From Zhihengliuella flava (GTDB taxonomy: Bacteria; Actinomycetota; Actinomycetes; Actinomycetales; Micrococcaceae), in assembly GCF_015751895.1 (NCBI RefSeq), contig NZ_JADOTZ010000001.1:1860001-1924000 (forward strand): a stretch of DNA of 64,000 nucleotides. Direction: 5' to 3'. The position numbers and the translations under genes were made by a program. How positions within the stretch are numbered: position 1 is the stretch's first letter; each line of letters begins with the position of its first letter. The notes below the pieces were generated by a model. The model saw nothing but the letters and a program-made list of their open reading frames with translations. It did no database searches and was not told where the DNA came from. Positions 43,672 through 52,630 of the stretch are shown piece by piece.

Positions 43672-44583
43672 ATGACGACTTCTATTTCCCGTTCCTCCTC
43701 ACCCTTGGCGGCCGCCGCGAGCCGCCGGAACTTCCTGCGCGGCGCCGTGGGACTCGGCGCCTTGGCCTCACTCGGTGCCGTGAGCGGCTGCGGCCTCACC
43801 GGCGGCGCCTCCGCTGCGGAGAAAACCATCACGATCATCGTCACGGAATCGGCCCCCTACCAGGAGCCGATCAAGATTGCTCAGGGCCTGCTGGAGGAGC
43901 AGGGCTGGGAACTGAAGCCCACCTACGTGACGGACATTGTGCAGCCGAATATCGCCGTCGCCAACGGCGAATTTGACGCCAACTTCTTCCAGCACGGCGC
44001 CTACCTGCAGCAGTTCTCCCAGGACAACAACTTGGACCTGGAGGCCTCGTTCTACGTCTACTCGTCCCCGGCCGGACTGTGGTCCAACAGTTACGCGTCG
44101 GTGGACGAGCTGCCGGATGGCGCCCGCGTGGCGCTGCCCGTGGACCCCTCCAACAACGGGCGCGGCCTGAAACTGTTGGCCCAGGCCGGCGTCATCGAGA
44201 TCGACGAGTCGAAGAGCGTGATTCAGCTGTCCCAGCAGGACATCACGGCGAATCCGAAGAACTTGGAGTTCGTGGAGGTGGACCAGCAGTCGCTGGCCAC
44301 CACCTTTGAGGACGTCGACGCCGGGTTCATGTTTGTTCGCTTGGCCGCGGAGATTGGCCTGACGCCGGAGACGGCGCTCGCCTTCGAGGCCACCGAGGAT
44401 GCGCTGCCTTTCATCTGCCTGGTGGCCGGTCAGCCGGGCTTTGCCGAGACCGAGAAGGGGCAGGCTCTCCAGGCGGCGCTGCAGTCGCCTGAGGTGGAAG
44501 CGTGGTTTGACGACTACATCGGCGGCGTCCTGGAGACCCCGTGGGACCGGGATATTGACGCCGACTTTGCCGAGTGGTCCTAG
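43672..44583 (+). CDS. metQ: MetQ/NlpA-family substrate-binding lipoprotein 2
   Basis: The 303-residue paralogue of the preceding gene, identical over long blocks (for example QQSLATTFEDVDAGFMFVRL, and ALPVDPSNNGRG differing by one residue), with perhaps two-thirds of residues identical by eye. It also has a twin-arginine signal (ASRRNFLRGAVGLGALASL) and lipobox VSGCG. The two probably arose by tandem duplication and may differ in ligand preference. The ATG follows AAGGAAA. It is the last gene of the operon, ahead of a 15-bp terminator. Confidence 0.92.
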   Translation: MTTSISRSSSPLAAAASRRNFLRGAVGLGALASLGAVSGCGLTGGASAAEKTITIIVTESAPYQEPIKIAQGLLEEQGWELKPTYVTDIVQPNIAVANGEFDANFFQHGAYLQQFSQDNNLDLEASFYVYSSPAGLWSNSYASVDELPDGARVALPVDPSNNGRGLKLLAQAGVIEIDESKSVIQLSQQDITANPKNLEFVEVDQQSLATTFEDVDAGFMFVRLAAEIGLTPETALAFEATEDALPFICLVAGQPGFAETEKGQALQAALQSPEVEAWFDDYIGGVLETPWDRDIDADFAEWS

Positions 44584-44604
44584 TCCGGCCCTGATCTGAC
44601 GCAG

Positions 44605-44644
44605 AAGAGTCCCCCGTGGTGCACGCTCGCCACGGGGGACTCTT
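44605..44644. terminator. Bidirectional 15-bp terminator between metQ2 and the GH36 gene
   Basis: AAGAGTCCCCCGTGG pairs perfectly with CCACGGGGGACTCTT across a 10-base loop. It lies 22 bases after the metQ2 stop and 36 bases from the convergent alpha-galactosidase stop, so it can serve both transcripts. Confidence 0.85.
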
Positions 44645-44679
44645 GATGGGGCCCCGATTCGCTGGACCCGAATGCCGGC

Positions 44680-46833
44680 CTAGGCCTCGCTGACGCGCAG
44701 CAGGAGGGCGTGTTCCGGGTTGAGGATGGGCAACTGGATTCCCACGTGCTCCAGGAAGGCCCCCGAGGCCGTCAGGGCACCCTTCTTCACCCATGCCGGC
44801 GGCTGGATCTGGGTAAAGGTGTCCGCATAGTCGGCGTCCGCCGGGGTGGGGAGCTCGACGACGACCCGGTAGGTCCGCTGGGGGTCCAGCCCGGGAACCG
44901 GGACAGACCCTGGCATCTCCGCCGTAGAGGTCCCGAGGCTGACGGCAGCGAACAGCCCCTCGGTCCGGTCCGCGGAGACGACCCCGTGCAAACGCAGCGA
45001 CTCGTCCGTCAGGTCCGCATTCACGCGGGTCCCCGAGTGCAGGAGCGCGCGGTGACGCTTGTAGAGCGCGATGGCACGGGCCAACGTGTCCCGTTCCGCC
45101 TCCGACGCCTGCCGGATGTCCCACTCCATCCCGAAGTGCCCGAACAGGGCGGTGATGGCGCGGAAAGAGATGTCGTGGATGCGGCCGGTGGTGTGCGAAT
45201 GCGTGGGGCCCACGTGGGAGCCCACCAATTCCGGCGGCAAGACCGCCTGCGTCCACCGTTGGATGGTCTGCCGTTCCAGAGCATCGTTGCAGTCCGACGC
45301 CCAGACCCGGTCCGTGCGTTCCAAGATGCCGAGGTCAATCCGCGCCCCACCGGAGGAACAGCTCTCGATCTCGACCCCCGGGTGGGCGGCCCGCAGGGCG
45401 TCGAGCAGCCGGTACGCCGCCCAGGTTTGGCGGTGCACGGAGGGGCGGCCGCTGCTGCCGTGCTCCGTGAGGTCCCGGTTCTGGTCCCACTTGAGGTAGG
45501 CGATGTTGTTCTCACGCAGCAGCGCGTCAAGCTGGTCAAACACGTGCTGCCAGGCCTCGGGATGGGTCAGATCCAGGATGTGCTGCTGCCGCCATTCCAG
45601 CGGCAACCGCGCCCCGGGCCTCGCGTCGGGACCCACGATCCAATCGGGGTGTGCGTGCGCGACGTCGGAGTCAAGGTTCACCATTTCGGGTTCAACCCAC
45701 AGCCCAAATTCCATGCCCAGACCGTTGACGGCCTCGATGAGCGGCGTCAGCCCCGTGGGCCACGCCTCGTCTGAGACGACCCAGTCGCCCAGCCCCGAGG
45801 TGTCGTCCCGGCGGCTGGAAAACCAGCCGTCGTCGAGCACAAAACGCTCGGCGCCCACGGCGGCACCGGCCGCCGCCAGTTCTGTGAGCGCGTCCAGGTC
45901 ATGGTCAAAGTAGACCGCCTCCCACGTGTTGAGCACCACGGGGCGCACCCGGCCCGTGGTGGTCTCCACGTGGTGATCGCGGCTGCGGAACCAGTGGTAG
46001 AACTGCTCCGTGACGCCATCGAGCCCTGCGCCGGAATAGGACACAAAGAACGCCGGCGTGCTGTAGGACTCACCGGGGGCCAAGATCACCTCGCCGGAGC
46101 CGAGGAGTTCGCTCGCGCCGATCAACCGCCGGCCATCGGCGAGCGCGTCGACAAACTGCTCGTGATTGCCGCTCCACCCGAAATGGGCGGCCCAGACCTG
46201 ACCGCTGCGATTGGCGAATCCGGCAGTCCCGAGCGCCACCAGGAGCGAGGAGTCGTGCCCGGTGCGCCCGTGCCGGCCGGAGCGAACCCATGTGCCCTGT
46301 CGGAGCCGGGCGCGCTGCGGGTGATTCTCTCGGCACCAGCGGCCGGTGAGGTCGAGGACCTCGTCCGCGTGGCGGGGAACGGGCACGACGGCGGCGAGTT
46401 CGTCGAGCTGGTACGGGTCGGTGCCGTGGTTGGTCAGCGTGTGGGTGAGCTCCAGCAACCCGCCCGGATGCAGGCTGAGGTGGCTGGCGATGGTCAAGCC
46501 CAGCGCGTCGTCCCGCTGCGTGATGGTCGCCGCGCTCTGCTGCACGTCGACCTCCTGGACGCGCAGGGCGGGGGAAAACCCATAGCCAGGGCGCCCGTCG
46601 GCGAGGAAGGAACCCCGCAGCCCGGGGCGGCCCAGCCACCCGGAGGAGGCCTGCGGGATCAGCCCCGCGACGGTGGGGACATCGAGTGCCGAGTGCGGGA
46701 TGGGCGGTGTGAGGGCGTCGAGTTGCGGCAGCGCGTCGCCGAGGTCGGGGCCGAAGTGGGCGATCTGCGCTTGGCCTGCTTCACAATTCACCACCAGGCT
46801 GACGCCGGCGGAGCGGAGGTAGATGGGGTCCAT
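44680..46833 (-). CDS. GH36 alpha-galactosidase
   Basis: The 717-residue cytoplasmic enzyme (no signal peptide) hydrolyses terminal alpha-galactose from sugars such as raffinose and melibiose. GH36 signatures: NTWEAVYFDHD, FVLDDGWFSSRRDD, GLWVEPEMVN, the nucleophile in YLKWDQNRD (Asp near 450), ESCSSGGARIDLGILERTD, and the acid/base in WASDCNDALERQ (Asp near 514). An N-terminal beta-sandwich and C-terminal beta domain flank the barrel. It is last in a minus-strand operon of two permeases and a binding protein, consistent with import of intact alpha-galactosides followed by cytoplasmic cleavage. Ribosome-binding site AAAGG precedes the ATG. Confidence 0.95.
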   Translation of the reverse strand: MDPIYLRSAGVSLVVNCEAGQAQIAHFGPDLGDALPQLDALTPPIPHSALDVPTVAGLIPQASSGWLGRPGLRGSFLADGRPGYGFSPALRVQEVDVQQSAATITQRDDALGLTIASHLSLHPGGLLELTHTLTNHGTDPYQLDELAAVVPVPRHADEVLDLTGRWCRENHPQRARLRQGTWVRSGRHGRTGHDSSLLVALGTAGFANRSGQVWAAHFGWSGNHEQFVDALADGRRLIGASELLGSGEVILAPGESYSTPAFFVSYSGAGLDGVTEQFYHWFRSRDHHVETTTGRVRPVVLNTWEAVYFDHDLDALTELAAAGAAVGAERFVLDDGWFSSRRDDTSGLGDWVVSDEAWPTGLTPLIEAVNGLGMEFGLWVEPEMVNLDSDVAHAHPDWIVGPDARPGARLPLEWRQQHILDLTHPEAWQHVFDQLDALLRENNIAYLKWDQNRDLTEHGSSGRPSVHRQTWAAYRLLDALRAAHPGVEIESCSSGGARIDLGILERTDRVWASDCNDALERQTIQRWTQAVLPPELVGSHVGPTHSHTTGRIHDISFRAITALFGHFGMEWDIRQASEAERDTLARAIALYKRHRALLHSGTRVNADLTDESLRLHGVVSADRTEGLFAAVSLGTSTAEMPGSVPVPGLDPQRTYRVVVELPTPADADYADTFTQIQPPAWVKKGALTASGAFLEHVGIQLPILNPEHALLLRVSEA

Positions 46834-46860
46834 GGGGGCCTTTCAGACAGGGGGGGGCGG

Positions 46861-46891
46861 CGGTGCCGCCTGCTGGACGCAGGCGGCACCG
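46861..46891 (-). other. Intercistronic hairpin between the sugar-binding protein and GH36 genes
   Basis: CGGTGCCGCCTGC and GCAGGCGGCACCG form a perfect 13-bp stem with a 5-base loop, without a T-run. In this position, after a binding-protein gene, such a hairpin may protect the upstream mRNA and lower downstream expression. Confidence 0.55.
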
Positions 46892-46928
46892 TGATGCGAG
46901 TTCGTGAAACGGATCTGCGTTTCGGGGC

Positions 46929-48257
46929 TTACTCGAAGAGGGCATTGACCTTCTCATTGGCTTCGGTCAGCGAGCTCGCTGGGGTCTTGCCGGAGACGAC
47001 GGCGTCCATGGCCGGAGCCATGATGCCGTCGATCTGCGCCGCGTGATCGGTGATCGGGAACATGAAGGTGGTGCCGTCTTCGACGTGGGTGGTGAAGGCG
47101 CTGACGTCCACGCCGTTGTCGGCGAATGCCGCGGTGGCCTGATCCATGGCGCTGGAAACGGCAGGGAAGACGACGGCGGCCTCGGCCACCACGCTTTGGC
47201 AGTCAGCGGAGCCCAGGTACGCCACCAGCTGGGCGGCTTCTTCCGGCTGGTCCGTGCCGGCGTAGATGGAGTCAGCGAGGCCGTTGAACATGGAAGCGCG
47301 CTCGCCGGTAGGACCCACGGGCGTCGGGGCGATGGACACGTCCACGCCCTCGTAGCCGGTGTACTGGCCGATCATCCATGAACCGTTGACGTTGATCGCG
47401 GATTTCCCGGCGGCGAACGTGTCCGGCATGCTGGCGCCGACCGTGGTCTCCAACGGCGGCATGTATCCCTTGTCGACGAGGGAGGCGTACCAGTCCATAG
47501 ACTGCTGGAAGTTGGGGTCGTCGTAGTTGTAGTGGGTGCCCCACGGATTCTCATCGGTGTGGGTCCACCCGGTGGTGGCCGTGAAGTAGCTCCACTCGGT
47601 CTGGCCGTGGCCCTCGCCAGCGCCCGGGAGTCCGAGCCCGTACACGGCGACGTTGTTGGGGTCGAAGCCGTCCTCATCGCCGCGGACGCCGTTCTGATCC
47701 ACGCTCAGCCGGGCGATCAGTTCCTCGTACGTGCCGCCGTCGTCCGGGTTCCACGTCAGGTTCTCGAGATCTTCGGCGCTGTATCCGGCATCGGCGATCA
47801 TTTGCTCGTTGTAGAACATGGCGACCGTGTCCCAGTCCTTGGGGAGGCCGTAGCGTTTGCCGTCCTGGGCCACCCAGAGTTCGGCGAGCCCCTCGTTGTA
47901 GATGGAGGTATCCACGCTGGCCGTCGCCTCCACGTCGTCGAGGGACAACAGCTGCGAATTCGCCACGAACTCCGGGTAGCGGGAGAGGTGGTTGGTGAAC
48001 ACATCTGGTGCCGTCCCGGCCACGAACCCATTGGTGAGGCTGCTCCAGTAGTCGTCCCACCCCAGCTGGGTGATGTTGACGTCGATCCCGGTCGACTCGG
48101 TGAAATCGGCCGCGCACTGTTCATAGGCGGGCAGCTGATTGGCGTCCCAGAGCCAGTAGTCCAAAGCGTCGGAGGAGCCGTTGCCGCCGCCTCCGCCGCC
48201 GCAGGCGGTCAGAGTGAGTGTGGCGGCGCCGAGGAGGCCGAGTGCGGATGCGCGCAT
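46929..48257 (-). CDS. Sugar ABC transporter substrate-binding lipoprotein (alpha-galactoside module)
   Basis: The 442-residue lipoprotein has signal LGAATLTLTACGGGGGG, with lipobox Cys at about 19 and a Gly linker. The SBP_bac_1 body contains DYWLWDANQLPAYEQCAADF, GFVAGTAPDVFTNHLSRYPEF, YGLPKDWDTVAMFYN and AAQLVAYLGSADCQSVVAEA. Context with a GH36 enzyme suggests raffinose-type galactosides as ligand. It is third in the operon, after the two permeases, the reverse of the usual order. Confidence 0.9.
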   Translation of the reverse strand: MRASALGLLGAATLTLTACGGGGGGNGSSDALDYWLWDANQLPAYEQCAADFTESTGIDVNITQLGWDDYWSSLTNGFVAGTAPDVFTNHLSRYPEFVANSQLLSLDDVEATASVDTSIYNEGLAELWVAQDGKRYGLPKDWDTVAMFYNEQMIADAGYSAEDLENLTWNPDDGGTYEELIARLSVDQNGVRGDEDGFDPNNVAVYGLGLPGAGEGHGQTEWSYFTATTGWTHTDENPWGTHYNYDDPNFQQSMDWYASLVDKGYMPPLETTVGASMPDTFAAGKSAINVNGSWMIGQYTGYEGVDVSIAPTPVGPTGERASMFNGLADSIYAGTDQPEEAAQLVAYLGSADCQSVVAEAAVVFPAVSSAMDQATAAFADNGVDVSAFTTHVEDGTTFMFPITDHAAQIDGIMAPAMDAVVSGKTPASSLTEANEKVNALFE

Positions 48258-48323
48258 GAGGATTTCCTTTCGATCCTTGAGGGCAGGCGCCCCAAGTTGG
48301 TGCGGTGTGTGAGGTGAAGTGAC

Positions 48324-49244
48324 TTACTTGACGCCGGAGAAGCCGATGGAGTTGACGATCTTTTTGCCGAAGATCATGAAGAGGGTGAGCACGGGAAGGG
48401 CGGAGATCAGGGTGGCTGCCATCAGCCCGGACCAGTCCGGTGCGCCCTGGGGCGACTGGGATTTGAAGACGCCGAGGCCCACCGTGAGGACGCGGACGTC
48501 GTCGGAATTGCCGACCAGTAGGGGCCAGAAGTACTCGTTCCACTGCTGGATGAACGTGAGGAGGGCGAGCGTAGCCAAGGGCGCCGCGGCATTGGGCAGG
48601 ATGATCTGAAAGAAAATCCTGAAGTGCTTGGCGCCATCGAGCATCGCCGCTTCCTCCACCTCGCGGGACATGCTGAGGAAGAACTGGCGGAGGAAGAAAA
48701 CGGCGAACGGCGTCATGAAGACGAACGGCAGCACCATGCCGACCATGGTGTTCAGGAGCCCGAGGTCCCGAATCAAGAGGAAGTTCGGCAGGGCGGTGAA
48801 GATCGGGGGAACCATCATGGTGGCCAAAAAGGCGGAGAACACCACGTTGCGTCCCCGCCAGCGCAGGCGGGCGAAGGCGTAGGCGGCCATGGCGCTGAAG
48901 AAGACGGCGCCGGCCGTGGAGATGGACGCGAAGATCACCGAATTGCGCAGGTACACCCAGAAATTGATGTCTGCGCCGGAACCGCCCTGAGCGATCGCTT
49001 CCTGGGTGGACTGCAACCCGAAGACGCGGGCAAAGGCGCCGAAGTTGAAGTCCACCGGGAGCAAGCTGGTGGCGTTGGTGGCCAGGGAGGCGTTCATGGA
49101 CAGCGAGGTACGCAGGATCCAGTAGAACGGCAGCACGGACACGGCGATGGCCAGAATGAGCAGAATCCAGGGCAGAACGTTGGCCCAGCGAAATCGCTGG
49201 GGCGTCCGGGCGTACGAACGATGAGGGGCGCGGGTCAACGGCAT
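48324..49244 (-). CDS. Sugar ABC transporter permease (MalG type)
   Basis: The 306-residue permease has six membrane helices, beginning WANVLPWILLILAIAVSVLPFYWIL. The coupling motif VEEAAMLDGAKHFRIFFQIILP is at about 195-215, and FIQQWNEYFWPLLV is the following conserved segment. It lies 10 bases downstream of the partner permease gene. No ATPase is encoded here. Confidence 0.92.
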   Translation of the reverse strand: MPLTRAPHRSYARTPQRFRWANVLPWILLILAIAVSVLPFYWILRTSLSMNASLATNATSLLPVDFNFGAFARVFGLQSTQEAIAQGGSGADINFWVYLRNSVIFASISTAGAVFFSAMAAYAFARLRWRGRNVVFSAFLATMMVPPIFTALPNFLLIRDLGLLNTMVGMVLPFVFMTPFAVFFLRQFFLSMSREVEEAAMLDGAKHFRIFFQIILPNAAAPLATLALLTFIQQWNEYFWPLLVGNSDDVRVLTVGLGVFKSQSPQGAPDWSGLMAATLISALPVLTLFMIFGKKIVNSIGFSGVK

Positions 49245-49253
49245 GGGGTCTCC

Positions 49254-50210
49254 TTAGTCCAGGTCCGTCTGGTTGCCGCGCATGAACTTCATTTGAACGA
49301 AGGCCATGAGCGCCAGGATGAGGAAGAGGATGACGGCGAGGGCGGAACCGTAGCCGAACTGGGATTCGGTGAACGCCTTCTGGAAGATGTAGTACTGCAT
49401 GACCCGGCTGGCGTTGACGGGGCCGCCCTGAGTCGTGACCGCCACCGTGTCGAACACCTGGAAGGACCCGATGACGGTGACGACGAGGACGAGGGCCAGG
49501 ACCGGGCGCAGCAATGGCAGCGTGACGCGGAAGAAGCTTTGTACCGCATTGGCCCCGTCGAGGCTGGCGGCCTCGTAGAGGTGACGCGGGATCATTTGCA
49601 GTCCCGCGAAAATGAGCAGGGCGGTGTAGCCCATGTGGCGCCACGTGTTGATGAGGGCCTGGGTGGGGATGGCCCACTGTTCGCTGCCGAAGAAGGCGAC
49701 GCGTTGGCCACCCAGCGTCTCCAGCAAGTGATTGACGATGCCGATCTGGTAGTCCAGCAGCCAGAACCACAGCAGCGCCGCGATGACGTTGGCCATGAGG
49801 TACGGCAGCAAGAGCATGCCGCGAATGAGCGTTGAGCGGGCGATGCGCTGCATCAAGAGGGCGATGCCGAGTGCCAAGACGGTTTGCAGGGTGATGTTGA
49901 TCAGCACGTATTGGATGGTGACCCATAGAGCGTTCCAGAAGAGTGGGTCCTGGGCGATCGCCTCATAGTTGGCCGTGCCCACCCACGTGGGTTCGCCGAG
50001 GATGTTGTACTCCGTGAAGCTCAGGTAGACGCCGCGCAACATCGGAAACAAGAAGAAAAGGCTCAGCCCCAGTAAGGCGGGGGCGATGAACAGGAGGGCT
50101 GCCGGCAGATCTCCCCGCGAGGGGGACCAGCCGGGCCGCGTGAAGCGCCGCTGCCGCGGCGGTACCGCCGGCTGCCTCGCTGCCTGCTCGGCGAGCGTGG
50201 ATGAACTCAT
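49254..50210 (-). CDS. Sugar ABC transporter permease (MalF type)
   Basis: The 318-residue permease has six membrane helices after a polar 35-residue N terminus (first helix LLFIAPALLGLSLFFLFPML). Coupling motif YEAASLDGANAVQSFFRVTLP at about 215-235; EYNILGEPTWVGTANYEAI is the periplasmic loop. First gene of the alpha-galactoside operon. A promoter with TTGCCA-17-TAGATT spacing lies 43-70 bases before its start. Confidence 0.92.
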   Translation of the reverse strand: MSSSTLAEQAARQPAVPPRQRRFTRPGWSPSRGDLPAALLFIAPALLGLSLFFLFPMLRGVYLSFTEYNILGEPTWVGTANYEAIAQDPLFWNALWVTIQYVLINITLQTVLALGIALLMQRIARSTLIRGMLLLPYLMANVIAALLWFWLLDYQIGIVNHLLETLGGQRVAFFGSEQWAIPTQALINTWRHMGYTALLIFAGLQMIPRHLYEAASLDGANAVQSFFRVTLPLLRPVLALVLVVTVIGSFQVFDTVAVTTQGGPVNASRVMQYYIFQKAFTESQFGYGSALAVILFLILALMAFVQMKFMRGNQTDLD

Positions 50211-50252
50211 GGTGGATCACTCCGAATGTGATGTGGCTTACAACTGCCCCAG

Positions 50253-50281
50253 AATCTACTGGAGTAAATTTCTCTTGGCAA
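50253..50281 (-). promoter_or_regulatory. Promoter of the alpha-galactoside operon
   Basis: On the minus strand, TTGCCA (50281-50276), a 17-base spacer and TAGATT (50258-50253) fit a sigma-A promoter with four or five matches per box. It drives the permease-permease-SBP-GH36 operon and is overlapped by a palindrome. Confidence 0.6.
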
Positions 50282-50284
50282 GAG
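50272..50284. promoter_or_regulatory. Candidate operator palindrome CTCTTGGCAAGAG
   Basis: A perfect 5-bp inverted repeat around GGC covering the -35 box of the promoter above, in the divergent region between the importer and the oxidoreductase/LacI genes. The LacI protein at 51595 is the natural candidate ligand. Confidence 0.5.
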
Positions 50285-50367
50285 TACAGTGCACAATTTC
50301 CGTGGATAACAAACAATCTAGCTGCCCACCGTTGACCCGAGTAGATTTCGCGTGCAGGATGATCAAC

Positions 50368-51591
50368 ATGACATTCACACTCGGAATTGTTGGTGCCGGC
50401 CAGTTCGCCGGCGTTTTTGCCAAGCTCTTCGACGCGCACCCGGGCGTCGAGTCCGTCTCGGTCACGGATTTACTGCCCGAGCGCGCTGGGGCGCTCGTCG
50501 AACGGCTGGGTCTGGCCGGGACCTACGCCACCTTCGAGGACCTCCTCGCCGGCGACGTCGACGCCGTCGCCCTCTTCACGCAGCGGTGGACGCATGGGCC
50601 CCTCGCGGTCGCCGCCCTGCGTGCCGGCAAGCACGTGTACTCGGCCGTGCCCATGGCGATCTCCGAAGCCGAGATTTCGGACATCATCGACGCGGTGCGG
50701 GACACGGGGCTGACCTACATGATGGGGGAGACGAGCTACTACAACCCTGCAACGGTCTATGCCCGTGCACGGCACGCCGCGGGCGACTTTGGGCGGATCA
50801 TTTACGCCGAGGGTGACTACGTCCATGACATGGACTTGGGCTTCTATGACGCGTACAAGTACTCCGGCGGTGCGGACTGGAAGCGCACCGCGAGTTACCC
50901 GCCCATGCTCTACCCCACGCACTCGGTGGGCGGCGTTCTCGGCGCGCTCGGCGGGCGCGCCACAAGCGTGAGCTGCATCGGCGTGCGGGACGAGCGTGAC
51001 GACGGCGTGTTCGACACGTCGATCAGCATGTTCGATAACGACTTCTCCAACGCCACGGCGCTGTTTGAGCTGGAGGGCGGCGGCAGCATGCGGATTAATG
51101 AGCTGCGCCGCGTGGGCTATCCATCCCATCTGCGGGAATCGCGCTTCCGCTACTTCGGCACGGACGCCAGCTTTGAGCAGTTGGCCACGGTCAGCGTGTG
51201 GCAGGACAAGGAGGCCGTCACGGACGTCAGTGCGGATCTGGCCACCCAGGCCACGATGGCGGACGACGACGCCGCGCTCGCCGACGTCTCGCCGGCCTTG
51301 CGTGAGGCCTTTGCCTCGGGCATGGCGCCCGTGCATGACGCGGGCCGTTTGCCGCGAGAATTCGTGGGCCTGCCGAACGGTCACGAGGGAAGCCATCACT
51401 TCTTGGTGGATGACTTTGTGACCGCGGTGAACGCGCACTCCTTGCCGCCCGTGAACGCCTGGGTTGCGGCACGCTATACGTTGCCGGGCATTGCGGCCCA
51501 CGAGTCCGCCCTGCGTGGCGGCGAACGGATCCCGGTGGCGGACTTCGGTGCTCCGTCCTCGGGTTCGGGCGGTGCGGGCGCCGGAGAATAG
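50368..51591 (+). CDS. Gfo/Idh/MocA family oxidoreductase
   Basis: The 407-residue NAD(P)-dependent oxidoreductase has the Rossmann loop LGIVGAGQFAGVFAKLF at its N terminus, the AGKHVYSAVPMAIS segment (EKP-like lysine position: here the conserved Lys lies in AGKHV), and a C-terminal alpha/beta domain beginning at about 125. It probably acts on a sugar or sugar derivative in the cytoplasm, given its divergent position to the galactoside importer. The ATG at 50368 follows AGGA at 9 bases; a GATG 9 bases upstream is too close to the ribosome-binding site. LacI at 51595 lies 3 bases downstream. Confidence 0.88.
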   Translation: MTFTLGIVGAGQFAGVFAKLFDAHPGVESVSVTDLLPERAGALVERLGLAGTYATFEDLLAGDVDAVALFTQRWTHGPLAVAALRAGKHVYSAVPMAISEAEISDIIDAVRDTGLTYMMGETSYYNPATVYARARHAAGDFGRIIYAEGDYVHDMDLGFYDAYKYSGGADWKRTASYPPMLYPTHSVGGVLGALGGRATSVSCIGVRDERDDGVFDTSISMFDNDFSNATALFELEGGGSMRINELRRVGYPSHLRESRFRYFGTDASFEQLATVSVWQDKEAVTDVSADLATQATMADDDAALADVSPALREAFASGMAPVHDAGRLPREFVGLPNGHEGSHHFLVDDFVTAVNAHSLPPVNAWVAARYTLPGIAAHESALRGGERIPVADFGAPSSGSGGAGAGE

Positions 51592-51594
51592 GCC

Positions 51595-52626
51595 GTGGGT
51601 ACGATGGCTGATGTGAATCAGACCTCAAGTAGCGCTAAGGCGCACGTGACGCGCAAGGACGTGGCGCGACTGGCCGGCGTCAGCACCGCCGTCGTGAGCT
51701 ACGTGGTCAATCAGGGCCCCAAGCGCGTGGCCCCAGCTACTGAGGAAAAGGTTCGCCAAGCCATCGAGGCGTTGGGATATCAGCCCAACGCCGCCGCGCG
51801 GGCCCTCAAACTGGGCTCCTCCGAGATGTTCGGCATGGTGGTTCCCGACGCCACCAATGCCTTCTTCGCCGGCATGGTGCGCGCCGTGGAAAACGCGGCC
51901 CTGGAGCGCGGTTTCGCCGTGCTCTTTGCGGACTCAGATGGCTCCCTCGCGACGGAGCGGCGGCTGGTGCAGAATCTGGTGAACCGGCGCGTCGACGGCG
52001 TGTTCCTCTCCAGTGTGCTGCTGGAACCGGACCTGACGGACCTCGAGCGCGCGGACATCCCGGTGGTCCTGCTGAACCGCAGCGTGGAGAGCCCGCTCTT
52101 CAGCTCGGTGGGCGTCACGTTTGCCAAGGGCGCGCGGATGGCCGTGGAGCATCTGATTGGACACGGCCACCAAGAGGTGGGACTCGTGATGGGCACCAAC
52201 TCCGGTGAGGAGCTCGACGGGCGCGAGGTGGGCTGGCAGGAGGCCGTGCGTGCCGCGGGATTATCCGAACGCAGCGTGATTCGTTCCGAATTCACGCGTG
52301 AGGGAGGGTTCGCGGCGGGGCAACGCTTCGTGGCCTTGCGCGAGCGTCCGTCCGCCGTCTTCGTCAGCTCCGATCTCCAAGCCATCGGCTTCCTGCGGGC
52401 CGTGCTCGCCGCCGGGTTGCGCGTGCCGGAGGACGTGGCGATCTTTGGGTTCGATGGATCCCCCGAGTCGGCCTACAGTTGGCCGCCGCTCAGCACGGTG
52501 GTGCAGCCGGTTGAGGCGATGGCGCGAGCCGCAGTCGATGCCCTGTTTGCCGCCCGCGAGGGTGGGGACGTGGAGCACCGCGTCTTCGAGGTGGAGTTGC
52601 TGCCCCGCGCCTCGTGCGGATGCTAA
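51595..52626 (+). CDS. LacI family regulator of the alpha-galactoside cluster
   Basis: The 343-residue repressor has the helix-turn-helix KDVARLAGVSTAVVSYVVNQGPKRVAPATEEKVRQAI and an effector domain ending IFGFDGSPESAYSWPPLSTV. GTG 51595 has GGAG 8 bases upstream; ATG 51604 is an alternative. It is co-directional and nearly contiguous with the oxidoreductase gene and probably controls the divergent importer operon through the palindrome at 50272. Confidence 0.9.
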   Translation: MGTMADVNQTSSSAKAHVTRKDVARLAGVSTAVVSYVVNQGPKRVAPATEEKVRQAIEALGYQPNAAARALKLGSSEMFGMVVPDATNAFFAGMVRAVENAALERGFAVLFADSDGSLATERRLVQNLVNRRVDGVFLSSVLLEPDLTDLERADIPVVLLNRSVESPLFSSVGVTFAKGARMAVEHLIGHGHQEVGLVMGTNSGEELDGREVGWQEAVRAAGLSERSVIRSEFTREGGFAAGQRFVALRERPSAVFVSSDLQAIGFLRAVLAAGLRVPEDVAIFGFDGSPESAYSWPPLSTVVQPVEAMARAAVDALFAAREGGDVEHRVFEVELLPRASCGC

Positions 52627-52630
52627 GGCC

